In this document: one piece after another, positions 37,788-48,756 of the stretch
Layout of the letters: every line of letters begins with the position of its first letter
How positions within the stretch are numbered: position 1 is the stretch's first letter
Origin: Rotaria sordida
Lineage: Eukaryota; Rotifera; Eurotatoria; Philodinida; Philodinidae
Direction of reading: 5' to 3'
DNA: 64,000 nucleotides
Assembly: GCA_905250125.1 (NCBI GenBank)
Contig: CAJNOL010000055.1
Location: forward strand, 248,001 to 312,000
Program-made: the position numbers and the translations under genes
Notes under the pieces: generated by a model
What the model was told of the DNA's origin: nothing
The model's input: the letters and a program-made list of their open reading frames with translations, nothing else
The model's database searches: none

Positions 37788-38557
37788 AAGAAAAAGCTAA
37801 AATAAAAAAAAGAGACTCTATCATGCTCCTTCAAACAGAAAAAAAACATTTAAATACATAGACTGACGATCCACAAAGAATTCTGAGTTTCATGATCAAA
37901 AAAGCATAAAATGAGAAAAAACGCAAAAGATTTTCGGTTTTTTCTTACAAACAGCTTATTTGTCGAATAGTGAATGACAAAAGTCTTAAAAAATTTTTGA
38001 GAAAAAGGAGATGCCGAGTAAAAATTTTTGTCATTTATGAAAGACCGGATCACGAGCTATCTTTCCATACATTTATCTCAGTTTCGGAATTTCTGACGAA
38101 AATGGACTTTTTGTTTGACAAGGAGGACCTTAATACATAACATCTATCATAATTAATTCATCTTTATTCTATAATAGTAATTATGGAAATATCCCTTACA
38201 TATGATTATTGCTTTTTTTATCATTTGCAACATTCACTGCACTTTATATAATCCATGCATTTCTTCTCGATGAATGAATTACAATAAAACGTCCATAATA
38301 CTAATTAAACAGATATCAAACCGCTCAAGGGGAATTTGAAACGAGTCTTGTTTTGACATAAATACTAATATCTAATTGATATAGTGTTTTTGATTATAAA
38401 TATGATATGGTGTTATAGAGAAATGCTACACGATAAACATTGACGAAAGTAGAATGACATCAGTCAATTCATCATAATCTATTATTATGGTATTAATATT
38501 TATTCTTCATTGTTCTGATAGATGACAATGAGAAAATGTAAGTATATATGAATTCAC

Positions 38558-39367
38558 ATGAATGAACAGTCTTTGTTAGACATGGACACTTCAAATAATA
38601 ATCATCTCAATATGCTCATGTTACCCGACGAAATTTTACTTACGATTTTCAATGAACTGAATATGATCGATGTTCTCTATTCATTTGTGGATGTTAACGA
38701 ACGATTTGATCATTTAATACTTAATTCATTTTATATTCGTAATCTTAATATGGTTAGTGTGACAATGAAATCATATTTTGGTCATATTTTTTCAATAGAC
38801 AAATATATTCTTGATAGAATATGTAAAAAAGTCTTACCTCGAATTTATGAGCAAGTAAACGAGAGCTAATTGTTGAACAATATTCAATGAAACGTATTGT
38901 TCATGCTGTGAATTTTCTACAACTTTACTCGTTATCACTTGTTAATTGTCGAGCAGAAATGCTTTTTTGAATATTTAACAGGTACGATATTGAATTTTGT
39001 TCCTTTTACCGAAAAAAATAATAAAATTATTAGATATAAATTAATAATTTTTTTCATTATTTACATTGAAGGTGATTCAATTCTTCGTGATCTTCTTACT
39101 CAACAAATCACAAATCTTACTATCGATATTGAAAATACGCCACCATTAGAAGAATGCACAATTCCATCAGATATATTTGCCTTGGTTTTATCTTTATGTA
39201 AACGATTAACTAATTTGAATTTTTGCCAATTGTATCATTATCGAAGCTTGTCGATTTGTATTTGTTATGATGCAACATTAACACGCTATATGTCTTCAAC
39301 TTTGGCTACATTGAAAATTAGTGTCCTAGGTTTTGTTTTTATTTCTAATCCTTTATCGACAATTTAA
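38558..39367 (+). pseudogene. F-box/leucine-rich family gene, broken
   Basis: The N-terminus has an F-box (LPDEILLTIFNELNMIDVLYSFVDVNERFD split over residues ~22–51), then IRNLNM and RICKKVLPRIYEQVNE. At about 38862 an extra GA in GAGAG shifts the frame; the continuing protein (ELIVEQYSMKRIVHAVN, LYSLSLVN) lies in another frame to about 38960. There an extra T in a T run shifts it again before FEYLTG. A GT–AG intron (about 38982–39071) then leads to GDSILRDLLTQQITNL ... ALVLSLCKRLTNLNFCQLY, ending prematurely at 39365–39367. Two indels plus truncation make it a pseudogene. The intact family, which I recall as large in bdelloids, would act as an SCF ubiquitin-ligase substrate adaptor. Confidence 0.8.
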
Positions 39368-39869
39368 ATACTAAGAGAAATATCAGTAATTTAATATTTA
39401 CTAACGATAGTATTTTTTCATGTCTTAGTTAGAATTAATAAAACATATTCTCACATGAGAAATAAATTAATTTATTGTAAGAGAAATGTTTTCATATTTA
39501 TTTGTGCTAAATAATCTTTTCCAGATGAATTTTGTTCATATATATTTGATCTAACTGAATGAATTTAATCGAAATATGTGGCATTCGATCAGCCAACAAA
39601 ATTTAATGAGAATCGAGGAAATGAATTCATCAACGGATCTGACGATCAAATTCTGGCATATCTCTTGAAATTCAATATTGAGATGGTGACGCGAATAGTC
39701 ATATACTAGTTCTGTCTTGCTATACTCTGGTTGTGCCTTAAGTCACCACAGGATAGAGTAGGATACAATTACTCTATAAGACCGTATTGCATAATCAGAT
39801 CATAAAGTACACTCGAATTTTCAAAATCCTTGTATCATTGTGTACTACCATCATGCATACTTATATTCT

Positions 39870-40436
39870 ATAGAGTGTCCAGAAAATCACCCTTCAAAAA
39901 GAAAAAAAACATTTGAGTATTTTCACGGTACTTTGACTAAGTTAGCTGATTTTTGTTTCTGAGGATACAGGAAAGTTCCAAGTTTTCACCGAATTTAACA
40001 CTGTGCGACTTTTTCCTTTAAGGTTATCTAAAGGACATCGTGTTCAGAGAGTCGTCTGCTACAATTGCGGAGCTTCACAGCAGAACTGAATAAGACTATG
40101 CACAAATGGCAGAAGAAATGTGTCGCAATGCGTCCCACTCTGTTGTGTAACGTCTGCGTGATTACTTGGGCAATAAAGGATAATTTTTTTCATACTAGTT
40201 TTGTTGCATTATACAGTATGATGCAGCCTAAAGCTATGCGTGCAAAAACATATTTGTAAGTTGTTTAGTGATTTACTAGACATCCTATAGGTTTCAGTTG
40301 TACGAGCAAGCTATTTACTTATGAATAAAAACTTGGAACTCTCCTGCATTCTCAGAAAAAATCAGCTCATTCGGTCAAAGTACCGTGGAGATAATCAAAT
40401 GTTTTTTTTTTAGTAGTGATGTTCTGGACATCCTAT
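39870..40436. mobile_element. Nested foldback MITE inside the TTAA element
   Basis: Termini TATAGAGTGTCCAGAAAATCAC and (inverted) TATAGGATGTCCAGAACATCAC are followed by about 90 bp more inverted similarity (CACGGTACTTTGAC, AGCTGATTTTT, GGA(A/G)AGTTCCAAG). The centre, with a GC-richer stretch at 40040–40200, may be remnant internal sequence of a mariner-like element, but no transposase motif is recognisable. It abuts the inner end of the right arm. Confidence 0.7.
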
Positions 40437-40805
40437 ATATATGCAGACACTAATATAAATAGATCCTCATTTTTAAAGAGTTTTTTGAGATCTTCAACTT
40501 GTTATTCTTTTTTCTCACATAAAAAGTAAGAACTTTAAAAGAAAGGATCTGTCATACCCTGTATTCTGACATGTTCTTTCAAACAAAAAAAATAAAATAT
40601 GTGGAATGTGCCTGGACAGAGAATTTTGGGTCCCCAAATGGTCTATTTTTAATCCTTGTTTCGCCAATATCTTCCTCAAACGTTGTGGCTTAAGGCTGAA
40701 AATTTTACCATAGCTTCCCCGCTACAGTCCTAACACTTCCTGAAAACTTCATGCCATTTGAACATTCCTGAGTTGAAATCGGTTTTTGCGGGGAAGGGAG
40801 CCTTA
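40434..40805 (-). repeat. Right inverted arm of the TTAA element
   Basis: Reverse complement of the left arm as described there; it ends at GGGAGCC before TTAA (40804–40807). Confidence 0.85.
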
Positions 40806-40807
40806 AT

Positions 40808-42483
40808 ATAGCAAAGAAGAATTTCAATCTTTGTTTTCAACGATGCATCACATTTGGTTTGAATATAAAAAGTAATGATATTTAGAATAAACAATAAGAA
40901 GAAAAAGAAAAGATACTGGAATTATGTCAGTTAATGACATTCAAGTTATATTACTCTATTCAATAAATTATATGGTTTTTCTTCTTATGTAATGATGAAA
41001 GAATCGATTTTGTATTTTTTTATATCCATTAATTAGATTTAAATATACATTCACAATGCTTTTATGTAATTGAATTATGATGAATATAGAACAATAAAAG
41101 AATAACTACTATTAGATCTTCCCTACCAATTGTCGTAATCAGCGATGGCTTTTGTCATACAGAAAAATGATTGTGATGCAAATAGAAAATCTATTTATTT
41201 GTTCAGATCAATTTTCACAACGATTTTAATTTCCTTGATCGCCTGAGTTTTTTTCTAAATAGCTCTAATTTGTTCTAGTTTTTTGAATTGCTCTTTATTC
41301 TCTTTCAAAAACAATCAGCCAAATCAAGACGTGCTGCGATATATATGGTTCACACTTATGTTCCTTATAATTAATGATCTTCTATACGACGAATTGATTG
41401 CACATAATAAAGAATGACATAGTAGACGTTGTTTTTTTGAAGATGGTTTTTGGTACATGTAATCCATTGTGTAAAAATTAAAAGAATTTTTTTAATTCAA
41501 ACTAATATTCAAAAAAAACAAAACTTTGTTGTTTTTAGAAATCTTTCTTGTTAGGTAGTAGCGCTATCTCTCACCACTACCTCCTGTTTCTTTTCTCTCT
41601 ATATCTACTTTTATCCATTGTCCTTCGTGTGATTGGAAAACATGGATGTATTGTTTTTTTCTCTGTTAGTGTTGTTTGTTTTTAGTAAGAAGGAATAAAC
41701 TAGGAACAGCTAGTCGACACAGACTAATATTTCTTTTCTTTATTTCAATAAATTTTTTATCAAAAAAAGAGTACAATATGTTATATGATCATATAATCTA
41801 GTGAAATATGAAACATTGCATTATATTACTAATAGCGAACCACGATTTCCTGTCCTTCGAATATTAGCCTGTGGAAACGATTTTCTTTTGATTTCCATTT
41901 CCGTTTTCATAAGATTTTCAGAATTTTTATTTCTATTTCATAGTTTATGCTTGAGAAAAAATATCACTATCATATATAAAGTATTTATAACATGGCATTT
42001 TGCGTAATTTGATGTGAATTGAAATAAAAAAAGAAAAAAAATTATTATAAGAATTACTATCAGTTAAAATTATATAAAACTAACAAGCTGTTACGTAAAC
42101 TTATATCATTAAAAATAAAAATAAGACAAAACTGTGTAAAAAGGTCAATACTTATTTTTCTTTCTCCTCCTTATCTATCTCGCCGGGTGTTACTTTCCAT
42201 TCTGTGCTGCAAGCTTTCTCGATGCTTCGGTTAACATTCACAGTGCGGCCGATTATTCAGAATACTTCCATATCAATCTGCTCTTTTTTTTCCTTTTGTC
42301 TCAACTCTCTGCAAGCAACTGTCAAGAAAAAAGGAAAGGAAAAAAAAAATTTTTTTTTCTTATCTTCCTTCACATATTTTCTCCCTCGTTTCCTTCTGTC
42401 CTTATTAACATCGTCATTTCTTTCATAAACTTGCTTTTAGATCTATTCGTAACAAACTAAAAATAGTCGAAAAGATATTATAA
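40808..42483. other. Intergenic, upstream of the ubiquitin-like gene
   Basis: No exon seen. A pyrimidine-rich stretch (42160–42425) and an acceptor-like TGCTTTTAG near 42432–42440 precede the ATG at 42484. This could be 5' UTR or a trans-splice site. Confidence 0.4.
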
Positions 42484-42872
42484 ATGTCGGCAATAACGGA
42501 TCCAGTTATTGTTACTCCAACTGATCAAGTGAGTGTAACCGTTGTTCGAAAATCTGATGGACAATCAATAACTTTCGTAATGGATGAAAAAACTCATGTA
42601 CATGATTTAAAAAAAGAATTAAAATTACGATTAAAACCTAGATTTGAACAAGGATGTCGTCTTATTTTTCGTGATAAAGTACTCAAAGGCAAACATTCAC
42701 TTAAACACTATGGTATTAAAAAAGGTGTTAATGATCAAGCTATTTCCAGTATGTTTAAATTCTTTTATTTTTTCTATATTAAATTTTGTTTGTTTTCTTT
42801 TTTTTTTCTAATATAGTGGATGATTCAAAAGATTGGAAATCATCATCATCATCATCTGATTCAGAACAGTAA
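42484..42872 (+). CDS. Small ubiquitin-like domain protein, 106 residues
   Basis: Two exons (42484–42748, 42817–42872) in phase. Residues ~16–86 form a ubiquitin fold: VSVTVVRKSDGQSITFVMDE, then HVHDLKKELKLRL (helix 1), then CRLIFRDKVLKGKHSLKHYGIKKG, which is the RLIFxGKxLxDxxTLxxYxI pattern of ubiquitin-like domains. There is no C-terminal GG; the protein ends in a Ser/Asp tail (DWKSSSSSSDSEQ). It is therefore probably a non-conjugated ubiquitin-like protein with a possible CK2-phosphorylated tail. The orthologue is not recognised. AATAAA follows at 42874–42879. Confidence 0.8.
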
Positions 42873-45286
42873 AAATAAACATTACTTTTTATTTTACAAA
42901 AACTAACATTTTTATCCAAGCTGAACTTGTGCAATACATATATTAACAGAATGTTTATTAGTTAGAATAAAAAGCACATAATATATATAAAACAAATTAG
43001 ACTTTATATACTATCAATATAAAGAAAAAGAAATTTTATATGATTATTGATCAGCTAATTACGAATTTCGGAAGTATTGATGTTTCGAACATTTTTGTAT
43101 TTTGAGTATTTGATGTTCAAAAAAAAAATGTTTTTTGCTGATTGGATAGCATGAAAAATAATTACAAACTATGATTGAAGCAAAGCAACCATATTATTTA
43201 TGATTTCTATCTAGAATACACGATCCGTTCTATTTCTATTGTGATATAGTTATTATTTACAAAAGAAAATCAACGACGTAGTAGTTCTATTATGTATGTT
43301 AGAGATAAAAACAATTAATAGTGGTTATTTTGCTCTTCATATAAATAGAACTAGAACAACAAAAATTACGGATGACTATTTTTAAAAACTTTTTCTTAAT
43401 ATTTAAATTGTAATAAAATTAATTATTCTACAAGATTGTATTCTACGTAGAGGCTTCATAAAAGATTGAATGTTTCATAGTAATGCTATCAAATTTCTTG
43501 GTCTTTTTTTGATCATACGAAATGCAAGGAAGCATTTTCCGACAAATAATTTTCATCAAAGAATTTCTCTGACAACGACGTTCCACATTCCCAATAATTG
43601 TGTTTTTTCTGTTGTAAATACTATGAACAAGTAAATAATTGTACGTGGGGCAGGACGTCTTTAATGCTGAATTATAGTAATAGTGTAAAGAAATTACTTT
43701 TTTAGAATAGATTTTTGACACGCTATGTAATAATATTTGAGAATGAATCGTAATATTCTTTTTCCTACAATCTTTTAAATGATAATTTCAATTATTCATG
43801 TAGAAGCTTTCTATAATAATATGACAATTTTAACAAAGAGGATTTATTTTATTCAGAATTCTGTTTTTCAAACAACTAGCATAAAAAAATAACTAGATGT
43901 ATACATTGAAACATGATAAAAACCTTTTCTCCTAGATTAATTGTTATATTCAATCAATTATTTAAATAACTATTCAAAAACTCAAAATTTTATCTCATTG
44001 TAAATTGTTATATTTAGTAGGAAATTTAGAGTATTGATAAGGCAAAAAGTAGTCATATCTAAAAAAAAAAGATTTGCGAAGTACTATGAAGGCAATTTTC
44101 ATTTAATTCTTCTGTAGAAAAAAATTTATCGAAGCGAGAGTAATCGTCCTTCTTCACATCCTCTAAACCTGCCAGAGTTGATATACATTTTATGTATGAT
44201 GAATAAGAATGTATCTGTTTGTTCTATCGTCGTCATAGCCATAAATTATTATGAATAGTATATACAACACCATTCGTACGCGTATTTTTAGCTGACAGCT
44301 ACTCTTGATCGTAAGAAGTTCTCTTTATTTTCAAGTATGTTCAACTATATTAATCATATTATTATCAACGAACGAAATGATGTTATATATAGATTCTACT
44401 CATAATGCTATTATTCTACTTTTTTTTTGTTCGTGGAGTACATAACCTTAACATGTACGTGTGCAAAGAAGCATGCGTGAGACATTCAACGTTAATTTAT
44501 TTATCATCTTTATTTACAAATGTTTTCAGTCATAAGAAATTAGTAGAAATTTAATAGAATGAAAAGCAAATCCAGACGATATATAAACAGAAAGAAATTA
44601 ATATTGCATTATAAGGTCACGATTTGTATTTCAACTTTTTCTTTTTCTTTGTCATGAAACATTTTCATAAAGCATTTATTACAACACGATAATATTTCTG
44701 AAAATTGCATGGTAAATTCATATAGAAAATATTGAAAAATAAAAGTTCTACACACAAAATTACTATGAAAGATAACGATGAAACATGGAGGGATTTACCT
44801 ATTTGCTTTTATAAACATCTGAAGAATTTATTATGTTTATAGTCGTGCAAGGGTTTATGAAAATGGCGTATATACGAAAAGGATTTATGAAAATATTATG
44901 TAGAACTTATGAGATTATCATGCACTTTGTAGGATTTATTATTCTACGCAGTATCATTTTAATAATTAAAAAATACAAACGTTAGTTGTCATCTAATCAT
45001 TGTTTAATAAATTTTTAAAGATTTGATATTTTCAGCATAACTTATAATAAATTATTAGAAATCTTCTGTTGAAAGAAATGTCAAATTGACATTGTAATGC
45101 TAGGTACATTTCAGTTACAATTTTTATGCTTTTTTTTTTTTAGCGAATAGGATTGTTTATGTTTTGAATGAAGTATGCTTTACTATTTCAGACAAAGCTA
45201 ATTGATAGTTTATTTATTTTAACTTATTTTATAGTAATAGTTTGAATAGAACTTATTTAGCAAGAGGCATTGTTATTTTGATTTTC
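42873..45286. other. Intergenic region with one MITE
   Basis: Apart from the MITE at 43443–43731 there is only AT-rich sequence with no exon. Short minus frames over the MITE are rejected. Confidence 0.45.
43443..43731. mobile_element. Short Tc1/mariner-type MITE
   Basis: Termini TACGTAGAGGCTTCATAAAAG and (inverted) TACATAGCGTGTCAAAAATC form imperfect inverted ends about 290 bp apart. The 92-codon minus frame inside is part of the element and shows no known domain. Confidence 0.5.
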
Positions 45287-45484
45287 TCATTTTAATGATT
45301 TTACGGTAGTTTGTTTATCATCAGCTTTAGCAAGAATTTGTGCCTTTTGAATATCTGTTGCATCAACTTCAGGTTTATTTGCTTGTAATAATGCAGCTGA
45401 TCCTTCTGGACTATCCAAACCATGTTGTTGATTTAAACCATTATTTATATAAGCTTTCGTTTGATATTCAGATGATTGCATCAT
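45287..45484 (-). CDS. Possible small protein, 65 residues
   Basis: A short single-exon frame with a balanced composition (Ala, Gln, Asp, Glu, Lys) unlike the Ile/Phe/Asn-rich random frames around it. It is hydrophilic, with no signal peptide or membrane segment, and probably disordered or helical (SAALLQANKPEVDATDIQKAQILAKAD). No family is recognised. It could be a short gene or the last exon of a longer one. Confidence 0.45.
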   Translation of the reverse strand: MMQSSEYQTKAYINNGLNQQHGLDSPEGSAALLQANKPEVDATDIQKAQILAKADDKQTTVKSLK

Positions 45485-46165
45485 GAGAATGATTTAAAAT
45501 GAATAACAAGGTTCGTTGAAATGAAAATTAGCGCGATAAAATCATCAATGATTTAAATCAAAACATGCTGCATTATTTTACTATACTCAGAAAATATTAA
45601 TAATTTCATGTAGTTTAACTTTCTCGAAAGTTTTTATTGAGTTATGAAACGATACTAATTAGTATACATGTACAGCATATAGATTAAGACAATTTCAACT
45701 AATTTTTGATTGTTATAGGAATATTGTTTAGTCAATAAAGTAGTTATTGGTATTTATTTATGATTTGTTGTATTTGATACCAATCATTACTAATTTATGT
45801 GAGTTAAATAGTTAGTGAAGATCTGTTATTAGAAGCTAAATCTGTTCTTTGTCAATTTGATATGAAGTTTCTATATTTACGGTCATTATGTTTTTCTTGA
45901 GTCATTACATAAAAGCATATCTGTCAAAGATCAACAATACTATTTTCAATAGATATAAAACGCTATCTATGAAAATAAAACAGTTTATTTCACTGATATT
46001 GAATGTCAATGAACGACATCTATATAACTATCATTAGAATCGTCGTTTGTTAATTTATCAATAAGTAAAAAAAGAAAATTACTAACTAAGCAAAAAATAG
46101 TATTTTGTAACATCCGATTGAAATTGTGTCATATAATCACAATATATTTTACAGACAATTACACT

Positions 46166-47843
46166 ATGTCATTTTTGGCTCGACACAATATTTTCGTTGC
46201 TATTATATTCGGTTGTTTTGCTGTTCTTATACCACGAATTTTTTTGCCATTATTTCGTTCAAGATCATCATCACCGACGACTCATATCGATGATTGTAAG
46301 TATTTTTTTTCTTTCTAATTAAAACAAATTGAATCATTTATCTATTTTAGATTTTCAACGAGTACCATCATCGATGTCTCCTAATCATAACGATAAAGTA
46401 ATCAAACATACTTCCATTCCATTTAAATTCTACATCAAACAGAACTTTTAACTTTTGAATTTATTTCAGGATTCTTCATCGCATATGTATAACGCATACT
46501 CGAATATGCGAATGCCTAATTCTGGTGCTGATAGTCAACAACAATCATCAATCGATCAAAATAATTCAAAATCAAGTGCAACTTTTGTTTTACCAATGTA
46601 TACTGTTGGTATAGGACTTTTTTTTATTTATACATGTTGCAAAGTATGTTGAAATAATATAATATTATTTATTAAATAATATTTATATTTATTTTAGTAT
46701 TGGAAAAAACGTAATAGTGAAGAAAATAAAATAAAACTTCAATATTCAACAAATAATATTCAATGGAATAATGAAAAAAGAAAATTTAAATATCATGCTA
46801 ATAATCATCATAGTGAAGATGATGAAGAAAATGAAGATTCATATGCTGGTACTGGTTTTTTTTTAATCATTATATTTTTTCTTTTTGTTCGTTATAAAAT
46901 AAATATCATTTTTTTTCCTAGGACTAGATCCTGATTATGTTGAATATTTAAAATCGAAAAGACGAAAAGAATTCGAAGCTGAACAAAATGCTACAGTTGA
47001 ACAAAATCAAAGTTTGTTTTCATATTTTATTTGTTTTTCTTTTTTCGAAGAATAATTTTTGTTTAGTGTATCATGCTCTTGATGAAATGAAAAGTTCATT
47101 ATCATTTATTAATTCAAAACTTGGAACAAATGAAAGAAAAAATAATTTAACTAAATATGAAATATCACAATTACAAGATCGTTTAGCTTCAACTGAAGTT
47201 CAAATGTATAAAATTTTAAATACAATTAATGCTGTTACAAATAAAGTTAATGAATTAACCAAAAATACACGACAATCTCTTGAAAAATCAGAAGAGGTCT
47301 ATTTGAAAAACGAATATGAATTTCTTTTTCATTATAGGTTTTTGTGTTTTTAATATCTAATTATAGAATTTTAATAATGAAGAAGATTATCATCTATCAT
47401 TAAGATCACATGATGAAAGTGAAGATAGTATAAATGATGAAGAAAATTCAAATAGTGACGATAATTCATTGCATCAAGAAGAACAAATATCACTAAATAA
47501 TCAACATGAAACTTCATCATCATCATCATCATATGAAGATGATGAAGAAAATTCTAATGAATCAAAAGAAGATGATGATGATGATGATGAATCTGAATCA
47601 TCATCTGAACGTTATGGTATGATGAATACTAATTATGGATCGGATCCAAATACAATTGATGATTATGAATTAAATACAAATAACAAGTCTGAACAAACAA
47701 CTGATAGTCGAACCAAAGTACATGAATGGCGTCAACGTAATCATTCTCAATCGTTAAGTAGTAGTAATTCATCAATAGAACAAGATCAATCGATACCAAA
47801 TGAAGAACAAAACCATTTAAGAAGACGACAATGTCAAGAATAG
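46166..47843 (+). CDS. RIC3: RIC3-type nicotinic receptor chaperone
   Basis: Seven exons (46166–46295, 46351–46397, 46470–46643, 46698–46848, 46922–47011, 47067–47296, 47367–47843) give 432 residues. TM1 is residues ~8–28 (FVAIIFGCFAVLIPRIFLPLF), a Ser/Gln-rich loop follows, then TM2 with the family signature FVLPMYTVGIGLFFIYTCCK. A basic stretch, a coiled coil (~198–275) and a long acidic/Ser tail (DDDDDDE runs) complete it. Two membrane spans plus a cytoplasmic coiled coil is the RIC-3 architecture. The protein assists folding and assembly of acetylcholine and related pentameric receptors in the ER. An acceptor-like ATTTTACAG ends 11 bp before the ATG. First of four same-strand genes. Confidence 0.85.
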
Positions 47844-47884
47844 ACATTTTTCTTTTTTTTTACAATCTGACATAAGATGTCAAA

Positions 47885-48643
47885 AATTTGAGCGAAATCT
47901 TTTTTTTCGATATGGTTGGATAGAGCTCGTCGAGCTACCTATAAAAATCTTGTCTTTGGCAACTCAAGTGACAGCTGCCGTTTGAGTTTATACTAGCCCA
48001 ACAGTCAAATCTCAGTGAGAATAACGAAAACCTAAAAGGATTTCTCCTCATTGGCGCCAAGTTACAACCAGTTTACTGGATGTTTGCTCCATTTTAGATA
48101 TTCTTCGAAAGACTAAATAACGATGTTTTGAGCTAAAATTTCGCCTATGAATAGATCTAGTGGCTCTTAGAATATTCTAAAATTTTCAAGTGAACTCAAT
48201 TATTGTGACAAAGTGCTATTTTTGAAAATTCAATATCTTGACGAAGGAATATTCTTGTCGGCTACAAGTTTCTGAATATTTTAAGAGTAATTAGGCCTAT
48301 TTATAGGTAAACTTTTTGGATCAAAACTTCTTTGTTCGATCTTCCGAACAGTATTTAAAATGGGTCAAAAATCCAGTAAATCGATCATAATTCAGCTCTA
48401 ATGGGGCGAATGCGTTTGGGCTTTCGCTATTCCCACTGAGATCTGTCTGTAGGTCCAATATAAACTCAAATGACGGATGTCACTTAGGATCATGCCTTCG
48501 TGAAACTTGATACGTATGGTGTATTTCAATTTTTTTTAAACCTAATTATCGCTTATCATCTGAATATGTCACAAACTAGACTTTTAAAGAGTAATTTGAT
48601 GAGCTCTATTCAACCATGCCAAAAAAATAGTTTGCTCAAATTT
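47885..48643. mobile_element. Foldback element (family C relative) between RIC3 and USP5
   Basis: Outer termini AAATTTGAGCGAAATC and (inverted) AAATTTGAGCAAACTA are followed by GGTTGGATAGAGCTC on both sides. Internal arms share GACAGCTGCCGTTTGAGTTTATA, GGCGCCAAGTTA-like and TTTACTGGAT blocks with the MCM8 intron element. Without it the RIC3–USP5 gap would be about 155 bp. Confidence 0.75.
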
Positions 48644-48756
48644 CCAGCACCTTACTTTTCTAGTCTTTTGTATATATGAATTTTCTTTTAACAGCTTTAA
48701 TATTCATTTGTCGATAATTTAAAAATTTTTTTTTTTTTGCTTTTAGATTAGGAATA

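Larger units (their letters stand above)
37421..40805. mobile_element. TTAA-flanked element with ~370-bp terminal inverted repeats carrying an F-box pseudogene
   Basis: The left end (after TTAA) begins GGCCTCTTCCCCTCAAAAACC and runs about 365 bp to TAGTGTCTGCATATATAT. The right end, read inverted before TTAA, begins GGCTCCCTTCCCCGCAAAAACC and ends in the same TAGTGTCTGCATATATAT. Identity is about 80% by eye throughout. The two arms lie 2.65 kb apart and enclose an F-box gene remnant and a nested foldback. TTAA on both sides is the target duplication of piggyBac-type and some MITE families. No transposase is visible. Confidence 0.7.

Noticed and set aside
40065..40259. 64-codon frame with KTMHKWQKK inside the nested foldback
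   Set aside because: I looked for a mariner DDE motif or helix-turn-helix and could not see one; too short and degenerate to call transposase.
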